A stretch of DNA of 64,000 bases from positions 1-64,000 of the forward strand of contig JAHHSR010000001.1 of NCBI GenBank assembly GCA_020025075.1, written 5' to 3'. The notes beneath the pieces were generated by a model. It worked only from the letters and a program-made list of their open reading frames with translations, made no database searches and had not been told where the DNA came from. Position numbers and translations under genes: made by a program. This DNA comes from Pectinatus sp. Lineage in GTDB: Bacteria; Bacillota; Negativicutes; Selenomonadales; Selenomonadaceae. Below, piece by piece: positions 6,868 to 15,528 of the stretch (its first letter is position 1; every line of letters begins with the position of its first letter).

Positions 6868-9039
6868 TTAAAGATTTTCTGCCAAAATATCAGCTACGTG
6901 CTTAACCTTGACATTAGGAAGGTTTTTATCAAGACCGCCGCCAATTTGCATCATGCAGGCCGGGCAGGCAACAGCAACTGTTTGGGCACCGGTTGCCTTA
7001 ATGTTATTGAGCTTATTTTCCAAAAGGCGCAAGGAGATATTGGCGTATTTCATACCAAAAGCACCTGCCATGCCGCAGCATTTATCAGCGCCTTCCATAT
7101 CCACGAACTCATATCCCTTTGCTGCTTCCAGCAAAGCACGTGGTTCTTTATAGATGCCAAGACCTCTCTTCATGTGGCAGGAGTCATGATAGGTAACTTT
7201 GCTCGTGCCATTTACTTTTACAAGGCGACCTTGCTTTTTATATTCTTCTGCAACAAATGAAGTAAATTCGCGAACCTTGGCCCCAAATGCTTTGCTGCGT
7301 GCTAGCCACTTTTCATCATCGGCAAAGATTTCTTTATACGTTTCCATGAGCGTTTCGGCGCATGTAGGGCAAGCAGCCAAAATGTAATCGGCATTGCATT
7401 TTTCAAAAGCCTTGATATTCTGTATGGCGATTTTCTTTGCCGTGTGAACATCGCCAGCCCCGAGAACGGGCTTGCCGCAGCAGCTCTGGTCATGCGGATA
7501 GACTACTTCAGCACCGAGGTCTTGCAATACTTTGATTACGGACTCACCCGTATCCGGGAAGACAAAGTCAATGTTGCAGCCACTGAAAAAGGCGACGCGC
7601 ATTTTCGGATTTTTGGGGTTCTTCTTGAAGAGCTCTTCTGTGCGGTCGCGCAGCGGTTTAGCGGCAATAGCCGGCAAACTTCTGCCTTCTGTCATCTTGG
7701 CGAAAAATAGAGGCAGATTTCTGATAAAGCGGCCCGACTGTACCGGTTTTTGGCCAATGGAAGCGGCGCGCAGCAGGGTGTGGAACAATTTTCTGTTGGT
7801 CATAACTTTCTGGAACATGATTTTTTCTGGCAATGCCAAACCTACTTTTTCCGTGCGGCGATTTCTCAATTCCTGAATCAAATCAGGGATATTGATTTTG
7901 CCCGGGCAAATAGTCGTACAGCGACGGCAACCAATACACAAATCGCTAAACTGCGAGAAGGCTTCTGAGCTTTCCAAAAGGCCGGTCAAAATAGCGCCAA
8001 TACCGCCAGAATAGATATGACCATAAACATTGCCACCAACTGAAGTCCAAATCGGGCAGACATTGAGGCAAGAAGCGCAGCGTACACATTGATATACTTC
8101 ATTCAGTTTGGGGTCATGTGCTGCTTCTAAGCGACCATTATCGAGCAAAATGACATAGACCTTTTTCATGTCTTCGACCATTTTGCCATCAATTTCGCGA
8201 ATAATTGGCGTCGGGCCATCGACTAGGGTCAAATAGCTGACCATTCTCTGTCCTGTTGCGTTACGCGGCAAAAGGCGCATGATTTTGGAAGCATCACTTG
8301 TCTTAGGAATGAGTTTTTCATAGCCGATAATGACGACGTGAATTGGAGGTATGGTTGTAACAATACGCGCATTACCTTCATTGGTGACAAGACCAATCAT
8401 ACCATTTTCAGCAATACCAAAGTTAGCACCAGAAATCCCCATATCAGCGTGCAAAAATTCTTCGCGCAAAACACGGCGTGCGGTTTGAACCATAAACGGA
8501 ATATCACTGGGAATATTTTCTTTTAATTCATCGGAAAAGAACTTGGCACATTGCTTGCGATTGAGATGAATTGCCGGCATAACCATATGGGAAGGATGTT
8601 GGCCAGCAACGGAAAGCATCCATTCGCCTAAGTCCGTTTCTTTGACATGAAGGCCTTCCTTGACCAAGAAATCGTTGAGTCTGATTTCTTCTGTTGCCAT
8701 TGATTTCGATTTAACAATGCGCTTAACGCCATTTTCCTTGCAAATCTGCAAAAGTTGCTGCTTCAAATGGTCGCCATCTTTCGCACGAAATACTTTTACG
8801 CCACGTTTTTCTAAAGAAGCCTGAAATTCGTCTGCAACTTCTTCAATATGGGCGACAGTTTCACGCTTCATCTGGCGCAAATCATCGCGCAAGGCATCGA
8901 TTTCAGCATCTCCGCCAATATTGCCATATGCCTTCATTCTAGCTGCTGGGTATTGTTGCGCAAAACGCGATAGATTATTGCGCAAAATGGGGTCGGCTAA
9001 TTTTTCTTTGATTTCTTCTTTTAAATTACGCTTTGTCAT
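6868..9039 (-). CDS. lutB: LutB-LutA fusion, lactate-oxidation iron-sulfur protein
   Basis: A 723-residue protein joining two subunits usually encoded apart. Residues about 1-300 form the LUD domain of LutB/LldF. A di-cluster ferredoxin segment follows (CVRCASCLNVCP and CIGCRRCTTICPG, about 320-385). The C-terminal 230 residues hold two CCG-type domains as in LutA/LldE, with CCGKP, CPTC, CCGMAGAFG and CPACMMQ. With LutC it should oxidise L-lactate to pyruvate in the cytoplasm. Desulfovibrio has a comparable fusion. The ORF opens at GTG 9051, but ATG 9039 lies 6 nt after GGTGGAG and is the better start. The cysteine pattern looks complete. Downstream neighbour of lutC, 13 nt apart. Confidence 0.9.
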   Translation of the reverse strand: MTKRNLKEEIKEKLADPILRNNLSRFAQQYPAARMKAYGNIGGDAEIDALRDDLRQMKRETVAHIEEVADEFQASLEKRGVKVFRAKDGDHLKQQLLQICKENGVKRIVKSKSMATEEIRLNDFLVKEGLHVKETDLGEWMLSVAGQHPSHMVMPAIHLNRKQCAKFFSDELKENIPSDIPFMVQTARRVLREEFLHADMGISGANFGIAENGMIGLVTNEGNARIVTTIPPIHVVIIGYEKLIPKTSDASKIMRLLPRNATGQRMVSYLTLVDGPTPIIREIDGKMVEDMKKVYVILLDNGRLEAAHDPKLNEVYQCVRCASCLNVCPIWTSVGGNVYGHIYSGGIGAILTGLLESSEAFSQFSDLCIGCRRCTTICPGKINIPDLIQELRNRRTEKVGLALPEKIMFQKVMTNRKLFHTLLRAASIGQKPVQSGRFIRNLPLFFAKMTEGRSLPAIAAKPLRDRTEELFKKNPKNPKMRVAFFSGCNIDFVFPDTGESVIKVLQDLGAEVVYPHDQSCCGKPVLGAGDVHTAKKIAIQNIKAFEKCNADYILAACPTCAETLMETYKEIFADDEKWLARSKAFGAKVREFTSFVAEEYKKQGRLVKVNGTSKVTYHDSCHMKRGLGIYKEPRALLEAAKGYEFVDMEGADKCCGMAGAFGMKYANISLRLLENKLNNIKATGAQTVAVACPACMMQIGGGLDKNLPNVKVKHVADILAENL

Positions 9040-9052
9040 AGTATACTCCACC

Positions 9053-9658
9053 TTATTTATCTACTGCGAAAAGTACGAATCTGCTCGGTCCATGAACGCC
9101 TAAGGTCAAAACGCGTTCAATATCTGACGTGCGGCTCGGACCAGTAACAAAGCCCGTATAAGCATCCAGACCATCTTTGCGGCGCAATACCTTTTCTAAA
9201 ATTTTAAAGGCTTCAGTCATATCTTTTACCATATTCTTTTTATCGACGAATACGATGTTCATCGCCGGCAGCATTGAGACAATACGCGCTTCATAAGCGT
9301 AATTGTCAACACAGACACTGCCCGTTTCACCTACGCCAAATTCAGCTGTCGAAAAGCCAATATCAATTGTCGGGCCATTCTTGACGATTTCGAATTTGTC
9401 TGTATAAAGCGTATGATTTTTTTTCAAAGCTTCATAAAGACCTTGCAACTCGCTATTTTCATCACCGCCAACAGCTGCTAGCTTTTGCGCATCGAGTTCC
9501 TTGATAAGGCCTTCGATAATAGGCAGAGCTTCCTCATAGGATTTTATTTCCTTGAGCTCGACCGTGACAGCAAGGGCATTTTCTTTAAATGAATCCCAAT
9601 ATTTGTCACTGATATAATCTTTGATGTAATCTTTCCATTCATGACATATTTTTTCCAT
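9053..9658 (-). CDS. lutC: LUD-domain protein LutC, lactate utilisation
   Basis: A 201-residue protein consisting of one LUD domain (LutC/LldG family), the third partner of the LutABC lactate dehydrogenase system. Visible family features are the GVGETGSV-like loop in the middle and the C-terminal GPSRTSDIE and GVHGPSRFVLFAV motifs. Start choice: the ORF opens at TTG 9682, but ATG 9658 is preceded by a G-rich SD (GGGGGGA) with 9-nt spacing and gives the usual length. It is the first gene of a two-gene unit with lutB; 252 bp separate it from the lactate dehydrogenase gene, so it probably has its own control region. Confidence 0.88.
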   Translation of the reverse strand: MEKICHEWKDYIKDYISDKYWDSFKENALAVTVELKEIKSYEEALPIIEGLIKELDAQKLAAVGGDENSELQGLYEALKKNHTLYTDKFEIVKNGPTIDIGFSTAEFGVGETGSVCVDNYAYEARIVSMLPAMNIVFVDKKNMVKDMTEAFKILEKVLRRKDGLDAYTGFVTGPSRTSDIERVLTLGVHGPSRFVLFAVDK

Positions 9659-9910
9659 TGTCAATCTTCCCCCCATAACCAACCTGTTTTACAATACGGC
9701 TATCACTCGTTGACCCTTTACACAACTAGGACTAGTAGGCCAAGATATTTTGCAATCTTGCGATTTGCAATTCCTCATTCATCATGTATACTTTCGTTTC
9801 GGCAAAGCCTGAAAATCAACTACATTCCAAAGACGTAAATTCCCGACTAGCCATCGGTATATATCATTATTCCCTATTGGTCAGGCTACCAAAATCAAAA
9901 AGCCCAATGA
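9659..9910 (-). promoter_or_regulatory. lutC upstream region with candidate operators
   Basis: A 252-bp gap between the lactate dehydrogenase gene and lutC. It holds TTGGT-N6-ACCAA (9877-9892), a dyad of the general form bound by GntR/FadR-family lactate regulators but with a wider spacer than usual. Near 9750 there are closely spaced TTGCAA elements with TATCTT 17 bp downstream on the minus strand as a possible promoter. No convincing small gene. Confidence 0.3.
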
Positions 9911-11311
9911 TCACTCACAAACTTTGCTCGGATTCAAAATACCATTCGGGTCAAATGCCAATTTTATTCGCTGCATGAGGGCTATAGAAGCTTGTGGTAA
10001 CGATTTTTGCAGATATTTTTTCTTTGCATAACCGATACCGTGTTCACCAGAAACCTGACCTTCCATTTCATGCGCTTTTTCATACATTTTATCCATTGTC
10101 GCATCTAATATCTTTTGCCATTTTTCATCATCCAAATCATCCTTGAGGATGTAGATATGCAAATTGCCATCTCCGGCATGACCAAAACATTTTATGCGCA
10201 CGCCCATTTCATTTTGCAGTGCGTGAATGTATTCAACAAAAGTGTTAACGCAGCTGCGCGGCACAACGACATCAACTTCATCCATTGCTGTCGTAGAGCC
10301 CTTAATTGCTTCTAAAAAGGCGCCGCGTGCCTTCCAGATGGCATTGGAACGCTCATCGGTATCAGCGATGAGCAAGTCGTAAGCACCTTGCTCAAGACAA
10401 ATTTTAGCAACGTTATCGTAGTATGAACTTATTTCTTCAAGGGAATTACCATCAAATTTTAAGAGCAGATATGCATCTGCCGCATTATCAGGAAATTTGC
10501 TGCCAAGATATTGTTCGGCATCTTTTATTACTTCACGTTCCATGAATTCAATTGCCGTAGGAATTGCCTTCGAGCTGACAATCAAAGGAACGGCACCGAT
10601 AGCCTGTGCCAAGGTCGGGAAAGGCACGAGCAGGCTGACATTTTTAGCCGGCAGAGGCAAAAGTTTTAAAATAGCTTTTGTCACGACAGCTAAAGTTCCT
10701 TCCGAACCAATGACCATGTCCTTAAGGTCATAGCCAGAACTATTTTTTACTGTCTTACCACCGAGGTTTAAAATTGTGCCATCTGCCAAGACTACTTCAA
10801 GGCCGCGTACATAATCACGCGTCACGCCATATTTGACAGCACGCATACCGCCAGCATTGGTGCTGATATTGCCACCAATCGTCGCCGATTTTTCACCGGG
10901 ATCCGGCGGATAGAAAAAACCTCTTTCTTCAACATAAGCGGCAATTTCCATGAGTAAAACGCCCGGCTCAACCGTCAAGGTAAGATTCTTTTCATCGAGT
11001 TCCAAAAAGTGATTCATCAAAGTCAAATCAAGCATAATGCCGTGCTCGACAGCTACCGAAGCTCCTACTAGACCAGTGCCTGCACCACGCGGCGTAACAC
11101 AAATGTGATGTTCGTTGGCATATGAGAGGAGCTTAGATACTTCCTGCGTGCTTTGTGCCTTAACTACAAGAGCAGGATAAAAAGCTTCCGTACTCAACTC
11201 ATCGTGGCTATATTCCTCGTTTATTTCATCTTTCCAAAGCAAGCGTTCACGCGGTATAAATTCACTGATGCTCTGCAAATCGTGTTCTTCTATCTTTTTA
11301 TATTCGTTCAT
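9911..11311 (-). CDS. lctD: FAD-linked (D-)lactate dehydrogenase, GlcD/LctD family
   Basis: A 466-residue flavoprotein with an N-terminal FAD-binding PP-loop domain (TPRGAGTGLVGA near 74-85, YPPDPGEKSATIGGN near 134-148) and a C-terminal FAD-oxidase domain ending in CFGHAGDGNLHIY and SGEHGIGYAK motifs. The family oxidises 2-hydroxyacids such as lactate or glycolate. The adjacent etfB-etfA pair, in the same order as the lctBCD genes of Acetobacterium, points to an Etf-linked lactate dehydrogenase that may couple lactate oxidation with NAD+ to electron confurcation with ferredoxin. The start ATG overlaps the etfA stop by one base (TGATG), indicating coupled translation. Stereospecificity cannot be decided from sequence. 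Confidence 0.88.
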   Translation of the reverse strand: MNEYKKIEEHDLQSISEFIPRERLLWKDEINEEYSHDELSTEAFYPALVVKAQSTQEVSKLLSYANEHHICVTPRGAGTGLVGASVAVEHGIMLDLTLMNHFLELDEKNLTLTVEPGVLLMEIAAYVEERGFFYPPDPGEKSATIGGNISTNAGGMRAVKYGVTRDYVRGLEVVLADGTILNLGGKTVKNSSGYDLKDMVIGSEGTLAVVTKAILKLLPLPAKNVSLLVPFPTLAQAIGAVPLIVSSKAIPTAIEFMEREVIKDAEQYLGSKFPDNAADAYLLLKFDGNSLEEISSYYDNVAKICLEQGAYDLLIADTDERSNAIWKARGAFLEAIKGSTTAMDEVDVVVPRSCVNTFVEYIHALQNEMGVRIKCFGHAGDGNLHIYILKDDLDDEKWQKILDATMDKMYEKAHEMEGQVSGEHGIGYAKKKYLQKSLPQASIALMQRIKLAFDPNGILNPSKVCE

Positions 11312-12504
11312 CAGATTTTTGCCCCCGTTTTTATCTTTTGAATCAGCTGCGGCACAATTTCATAAATGTCGCCATGCAAGGCGTAATTAGCCATCTTGAA
11401 AATGGGCGCTTGCGCATCAGAATTAATAGCTACAATATTTTCGGAATTATTCATGCCAGCCACAAACTGAATGGCGCCAGAAACACCACAAGTAATAATA
11501 AGCTTAGGGCGTACGGTGCGGCCGCTCAAGCCAACTTGATGACGTGCGTCAAGCCAGCCAGCTTCTACCAAAGGTCTTGTACAAGCTATCTCACCGCCAA
11601 GCAGTTCTGCCAGTTCACGCAGCAAGGATAAATCTTCTCTTTTTTTAATGCCACGACCGGCAACGACAAGGACATCTGCCGCCTCAATTGTCTTTTCCTT
11701 CGGCTTTTTTGTCACCTGTTCAACTGTAATCCGACTTTTTATGGCTTCTGGTGAAATATCAAGCTTTATTAACTCACCTTCAGCTTCATTGCTTCTTGCC
11801 GGGGCATCCATGACCTTGTAGCGTACCGTTGCCATCTGAGGACGATTATTCGGCGTCATAATTTCAGCCATGATGTTGCCGCCAAAAGCTGGCCTTATCT
11901 GAATGAGGTCTGTATTTTCCTTAATATCCAAAATTGTGCAATCAGCAGTAAGCCCCGTCCTAAAGCGAGCTGCGATGCGGGGGGCAAGCTGACGGCCAAT
12001 GGTCGTCGCTCCGACCAAAATTGCCGCAGGCTGCACTTTCTTAATAAATTCTGTAAAGGCACCAGCATAAGCATCAATGCGAAAATGTTCCAAAGCTGGA
12101 TTGTCGCATACAAAAATCTTATCGACGCCATAATGCTTTAATTCTTCAGCCGCTTTTTCAATATTATAGCCAATAAAGAGGGCATATACAGGCTGATGCG
12201 CTTTTTGCGCTAATTCCCTCGCTTTGCCTAAAAGCTCATAGCTGACAGGGTGTATTTTATCTTCCGTATGGTCTATGTAGACGGCAATCCCTTGCCATTT
12301 TGTTTTATCAATGCTAGGCTTTTTAGCATCTTCTACATATTCAACAGCTCCTTTTGGACCCTTGCGCACGCACATGCGGCACATCTTGCATGCTGCGGTG
12401 ATGACGAGCTTGCCATCTTGCTCTTCCATTGCCCCAAACGGACAGATGGAAAGCATCTTTTTAATATCGCCAACTTTATCCTGATGGACAACTAATTTTG
12501 CCAT
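11311..12504 (-). CDS. etfA: Electron transfer flavoprotein alpha with ferredoxin domain
   Basis: A 397-residue EtfA. The first 65 residues form a ferredoxin-like domain with CPFGAM and CKMCRMCVRKGP, which is absent from ordinary EtfA but present in LctC-type subunits of bifurcating lactate dehydrogenase. The Etf alpha core follows, with a C-terminal FAD-binding domain (VVAGRGIKKREDL, VGLSGRTVRPKL, GVSGAIQFVAGM and NSDAQAPIFKMANY). It should form a heterodimer with EtfB and pass electrons to and from the lactate dehydrogenase. The first cluster signature is shortened to one Cys, so probably one Fe-S cluster is bound at most. Tightly linked between etfB (15 nt) and lctD (1-nt overlap). Confidence 0.93.
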   Translation of the reverse strand: MAKLVVHQDKVGDIKKMLSICPFGAMEEQDGKLVITAACKMCRMCVRKGPKGAVEYVEDAKKPSIDKTKWQGIAVYIDHTEDKIHPVSYELLGKARELAQKAHQPVYALFIGYNIEKAAEELKHYGVDKIFVCDNPALEHFRIDAYAGAFTEFIKKVQPAAILVGATTIGRQLAPRIAARFRTGLTADCTILDIKENTDLIQIRPAFGGNIMAEIMTPNNRPQMATVRYKVMDAPARSNEAEGELIKLDISPEAIKSRITVEQVTKKPKEKTIEAADVLVVAGRGIKKREDLSLLRELAELLGGEIACTRPLVEAGWLDARHQVGLSGRTVRPKLIITCGVSGAIQFVAGMNNSENIVAINSDAQAPIFKMANYALHGDIYEIVPQLIQKIKTGAKI

Positions 12505-12519
12505 TATTACACCTTCATC

Positions 12520-13311
12520 TTAAATAAATTTCTGTTTCTGCAGCTGAGCATAAAGGCGTTGTGCCAGCTCAGTACCTGTTCCCTGCCAATCTTCTTGCAC
12601 CTTATCGGATACAGGCGGGAAAATGCGGCGTACCTGTGTTGGCGAACCGGACAGGCCATAATGACTTTCATCTTGGTCATCCATATCAGCAAAGGAATAA
12701 ACCTTGATTTCCTTATCTTGGGTCGCCTTTTTCTTTAAATAAGAAGGCAGGCGGGGCTCGTTAATGTCCTTTTGTACAGTTATCAGGCAAGGAAATGAAA
12801 CTTTTACTTTTTCTATGGCATCAGGAAGTTCCAGATTAACCCTTATCGCCTCTTCATCGGCAGATACAATCTCCTTCACGCAGCAAAGGCCTGGTATGCC
12901 GAGTAATTCCGAAACCTCCGGACCAACCTGAGCGGTATCACCATCGGTGGTCTGAAGACCGCATAAAATCAAATCGTATTTTCCCATAGCCTTAATACCC
13001 TGTGAAAGCGTATAGCTCGTTGCCAAGACATCAGCACCACCAAATTTTCTGTCGCTTATCAAGGCGCCATTATCAGCTCCCATAGAAAAAGCTTCATAAA
13101 TTACGGCTTTGGCCTGAGGCGGTCCCATGCTGATGACGTCGACGGTACTGCCTTCATGTTCTTGCTTGAGGCGAAGTGCTGCCTCTAGTGCATAAAGGTC
13201 GTACGGATTCATTTTGCTATCGACGCCATTGCGTTTTAAAACGCCTGTTACCGAATCGACTTCTACCTTATTTGTGCCCGGAACCTGCTTGATGCAGACG
13301 AGAATTTTCAT
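12520..13311 (-). CDS. etfB: Electron transfer flavoprotein beta
   Basis: A 263-residue EtfB of normal length with the N-terminal KILVCIKQVPGTNKVEVD segment and the central DLILCGLQTTDGDTAQVGPEVSELLG motif involved in nucleotide/FAD binding. In bifurcating Etf the beta subunit carries the FAD that reacts with NADH. It follows the lactate permease gene after 26 nt and precedes etfA, so permease, EtfB, EtfA and dehydrogenase form one operon. A G-rich SD lies ahead of the ATG. Confidence 0.95.
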   Translation of the reverse strand: MKILVCIKQVPGTNKVEVDSVTGVLKRNGVDSKMNPYDLYALEAALRLKQEHEGSTVDVISMGPPQAKAVIYEAFSMGADNGALISDRKFGGADVLATSYTLSQGIKAMGKYDLILCGLQTTDGDTAQVGPEVSELLGIPGLCCVKEIVSADEEAIRVNLELPDAIEKVKVSFPCLITVQKDINEPRLPSYLKKKATQDKEIKVYSFADMDDQDESHYGLSGSPTQVRRIFPPVSDKVQEDWQGTGTELAQRLYAQLQKQKFI

Positions 13312-13337
13312 GCTAAATATGCCCCCAATTTTTTATA

Positions 13338-15077
13338 TCACTGTGCGTTACGTGGAAAGATTAGGCGCGAAAGAGCGATTATGACTATGGATACTGCTAA
13401 AATTATAGCACCCGTGCCAACAGCTCCCGCCGCTGCAGTGCTGTGTATTGCTCCTGCCGTACCACTTTCGGAAGAAAGCAGGTGCATGAGTATTCCTTCA
13501 CAAAAATACATGATGCAGCAAATCATTGCCAACAAAATAATAGAATGCTTAATGCTGAATTTATAAATTTCACCTTCATGACCGGTAAGTCCCGTTGTGC
13601 CAGCAGCAATAGCAATGGATTGCGGCGAAATCATTTTGCCAACAGCTCCGCCGGCGAGATTAGCGCCAATACCGATAACAGGTGCTGCCCCAATAGCGGC
13701 AAAAGCCGTCGTTTGCAATTTGCCAAATAGCGCATTGGCGGAAGTATCTGAACCTGTAACAAAGACGCCTAGCCAGCCAACGATTGGCGCAAAGAGCGGG
13801 AAGAGACTGCCAGTCTTTGCGACCAAAAGCCCCATTGTCGAGGTCATGCCGCAATTGTTGGCAACGTAAGCATAGGCTAATACGCCACTGATGGTGCAAA
13901 GTGCGACTTTTAATTCATTGAGCGTCGAAAAGAATATGCCAAGCGATTTAGCAGGCGAAACGCGCAGCACGAAACAGGACATGAATGCTGCCAAGACAAT
14001 GCCCGTGCCAGCAGCTGAAAGCCAATTAAACTTAAATATTGCCGGCATTAAAGAATGTGTTGTGCTGCTCATAATGGCATGGTGCAAAAAAGGAATCTGG
14101 AAAACTACATTAACCGTATTGAGGCAAGCTGCAACGCTCTTCATGCCCCAATCGGCTATGAAAATAATCAGGATAATAAAAGGGCTCCAGGCTTTGACAA
14201 TAGTTGCCGTGGAAAGAGCTTCCTTCTTTCCCGTATCTGCCTTTTCGCCTTCAAAGCGATAAATGTGCTTCGGCTGCCATACTTTTAAGAAAAGGATGAG
14301 GGCAATCATAGAAGCCAAGGAAGCGATGACGTCGGGTAAAATAGGCCCTAAATAAAATGAAGTTAAACACATCGGTACAGAGAAAAATATAGATGTTACT
14401 AATATAGCAGGCCAAACTTCGAGCATACCCTTGATGCCGCTCATGACGATGATGAGATAAAAAGGAACGATAAAGCCAACGATAGGGCAAACAAATGCGA
14501 GCAATTTAGCTATATATTCACCAGAAAAGCCAGTAACTTGACCGGCAACCAAAACCGGTATGCCCAAGCCGCCAAAGGCGACTGGTGCGGTATTAGCCAA
14601 AAGGCTCAGGCAAGCAGCTTTTTTGGGCTTAAACCCCATGCCGATGAGCATTGCCGAGCTTATTGCTACCGGCGTTCCAAAGCCTGCCGCGCCTTCAAGA
14701 AAAGCTCCAAAAGAAAAGGCAATGAGCAAAACCTGCAAACGGCGGTCATCAGTGATTGAAACGATTGACTTTTTAATAATTTCAAACTGTTTTGTTTTAA
14801 CACTGATATTATAGAGAAAAACAGCTCCTATAACAATCCAGCCGATGGGGAATAACCCATATAAGACACCATGAACAGCTGACATCACGGACAATAAAAC
14901 AGGCATCTTATAGACGAGGGCGGCGATGATAATGGCCAAAATCGTCGTCGTAATGGCGGCCCAATGACCCTTCATCTTAAAAACGATGAGGACGGTAAAA
15001 AAATAGACGATGGGCAAAAAGGCCACAAGCGCTGATAAAAACATATTATCAAGCGGGTCAAAATTTTGCACGTACAT
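13338..15077 (-). CDS. lctP: L-lactate permease
   Basis: A 579-residue integral membrane transporter of the LctP/LldP family with at least 12 hydrophobic segments. Typical family stretches are visible: GAFLEGAAGFGTPVAISSA, LANTAPVAFGGLG, a GWLGVFVTGSDTSANALFG loop and SPQSIAIA near the C-terminus. It imports lactate (or glycolate), with protons, for the enzymes encoded downstream. The ORF opens farther upstream, but ATG 15077 is preceded by AAGGAG at normal spacing. First gene of the lactate operon. Confidence 0.94.
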   Translation of the reverse strand: MYVQNFDPLDNMFLSALVAFLPIVYFFTVLIVFKMKGHWAAITTTILAIIIAALVYKMPVLLSVMSAVHGVLYGLFPIGWIVIGAVFLYNISVKTKQFEIIKKSIVSITDDRRLQVLLIAFSFGAFLEGAAGFGTPVAISSAMLIGMGFKPKKAACLSLLANTAPVAFGGLGIPVLVAGQVTGFSGEYIAKLLAFVCPIVGFIVPFYLIIVMSGIKGMLEVWPAILVTSIFFSVPMCLTSFYLGPILPDVIASLASMIALILFLKVWQPKHIYRFEGEKADTGKKEALSTATIVKAWSPFIILIIFIADWGMKSVAACLNTVNVVFQIPFLHHAIMSSTTHSLMPAIFKFNWLSAAGTGIVLAAFMSCFVLRVSPAKSLGIFFSTLNELKVALCTISGVLAYAYVANNCGMTSTMGLLVAKTGSLFPLFAPIVGWLGVFVTGSDTSANALFGKLQTTAFAAIGAAPVIGIGANLAGGAVGKMISPQSIAIAAGTTGLTGHEGEIYKFSIKHSIILLAMICCIMYFCEGILMHLLSSESGTAGAIHSTAAAGAVGTGAIILAVSIVIIALSRLIFPRNAQ

Positions 15078-15528
15078 TTTTTCCACTCCTTTTATATATG
15101 GTCTCAACTTTCTTTTCTGACCAGATTATGCTCACTCGTTTCTTATTTCTTCTTTCCTTTCCTTATTTTTATTATATTCAGATATATCTGGTAAAAAGAA
15201 ATTGATTCTCATTTATAATTATCTGATTTATGTAAAAAATATATAATGTACACCTCCAACGCATTATTACCTTATAGTTATTATAGCTATAAAACAGTAA
15301 AAAAAGCAATAATAACAAGGGTTGCTATAGTTTGCATTGAATAATCAGACAATTTAGTTTTATCACTAGTGAACTAGCCTTTTTTTATTGCAAAAAAATA
15401 CACTTGAATTATTGAATTTTTTTCTTCAACTATAAATGCCAATATCAAAAGTACTTAAAAGATGATTGTCATTAATATATATGTAAATTATCAAACAATT
15501 TATATAATTTATTAAGAGGTTTGGCGAC
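15078..15528. promoter_or_regulatory. Divergent control region, lactate operon and regulator
   Basis: A 451-bp AT-rich gap between lctP (minus) and the 492-residue regulator (plus). It contains three CAGAT/ATCTG elements (CCAGAT at 15121, the palindrome CAGATATATCTG at 15179-15190, and TATCTG near 15220), a Fur-box-like stretch at 15201-15222 and a TATAGCTATA dyad near 15285. No gene is supported here. Confidence 0.5.
15466..15494 (+). promoter_or_regulatory. Candidate promoter of the two-HTH regulator
   Basis: TTGTCA (15466-15471), a 17-bp spacer and TATCAA (15489-15494), about 35 bp before the start codon. A TATAAT at about 15502 is an alternative -10. Confidence 0.4.

Noticed and set aside
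8921..9103. ORFs antisense to lutB and lutC
   Set aside because: Shadows of strongly conserved genes; no independent signals.
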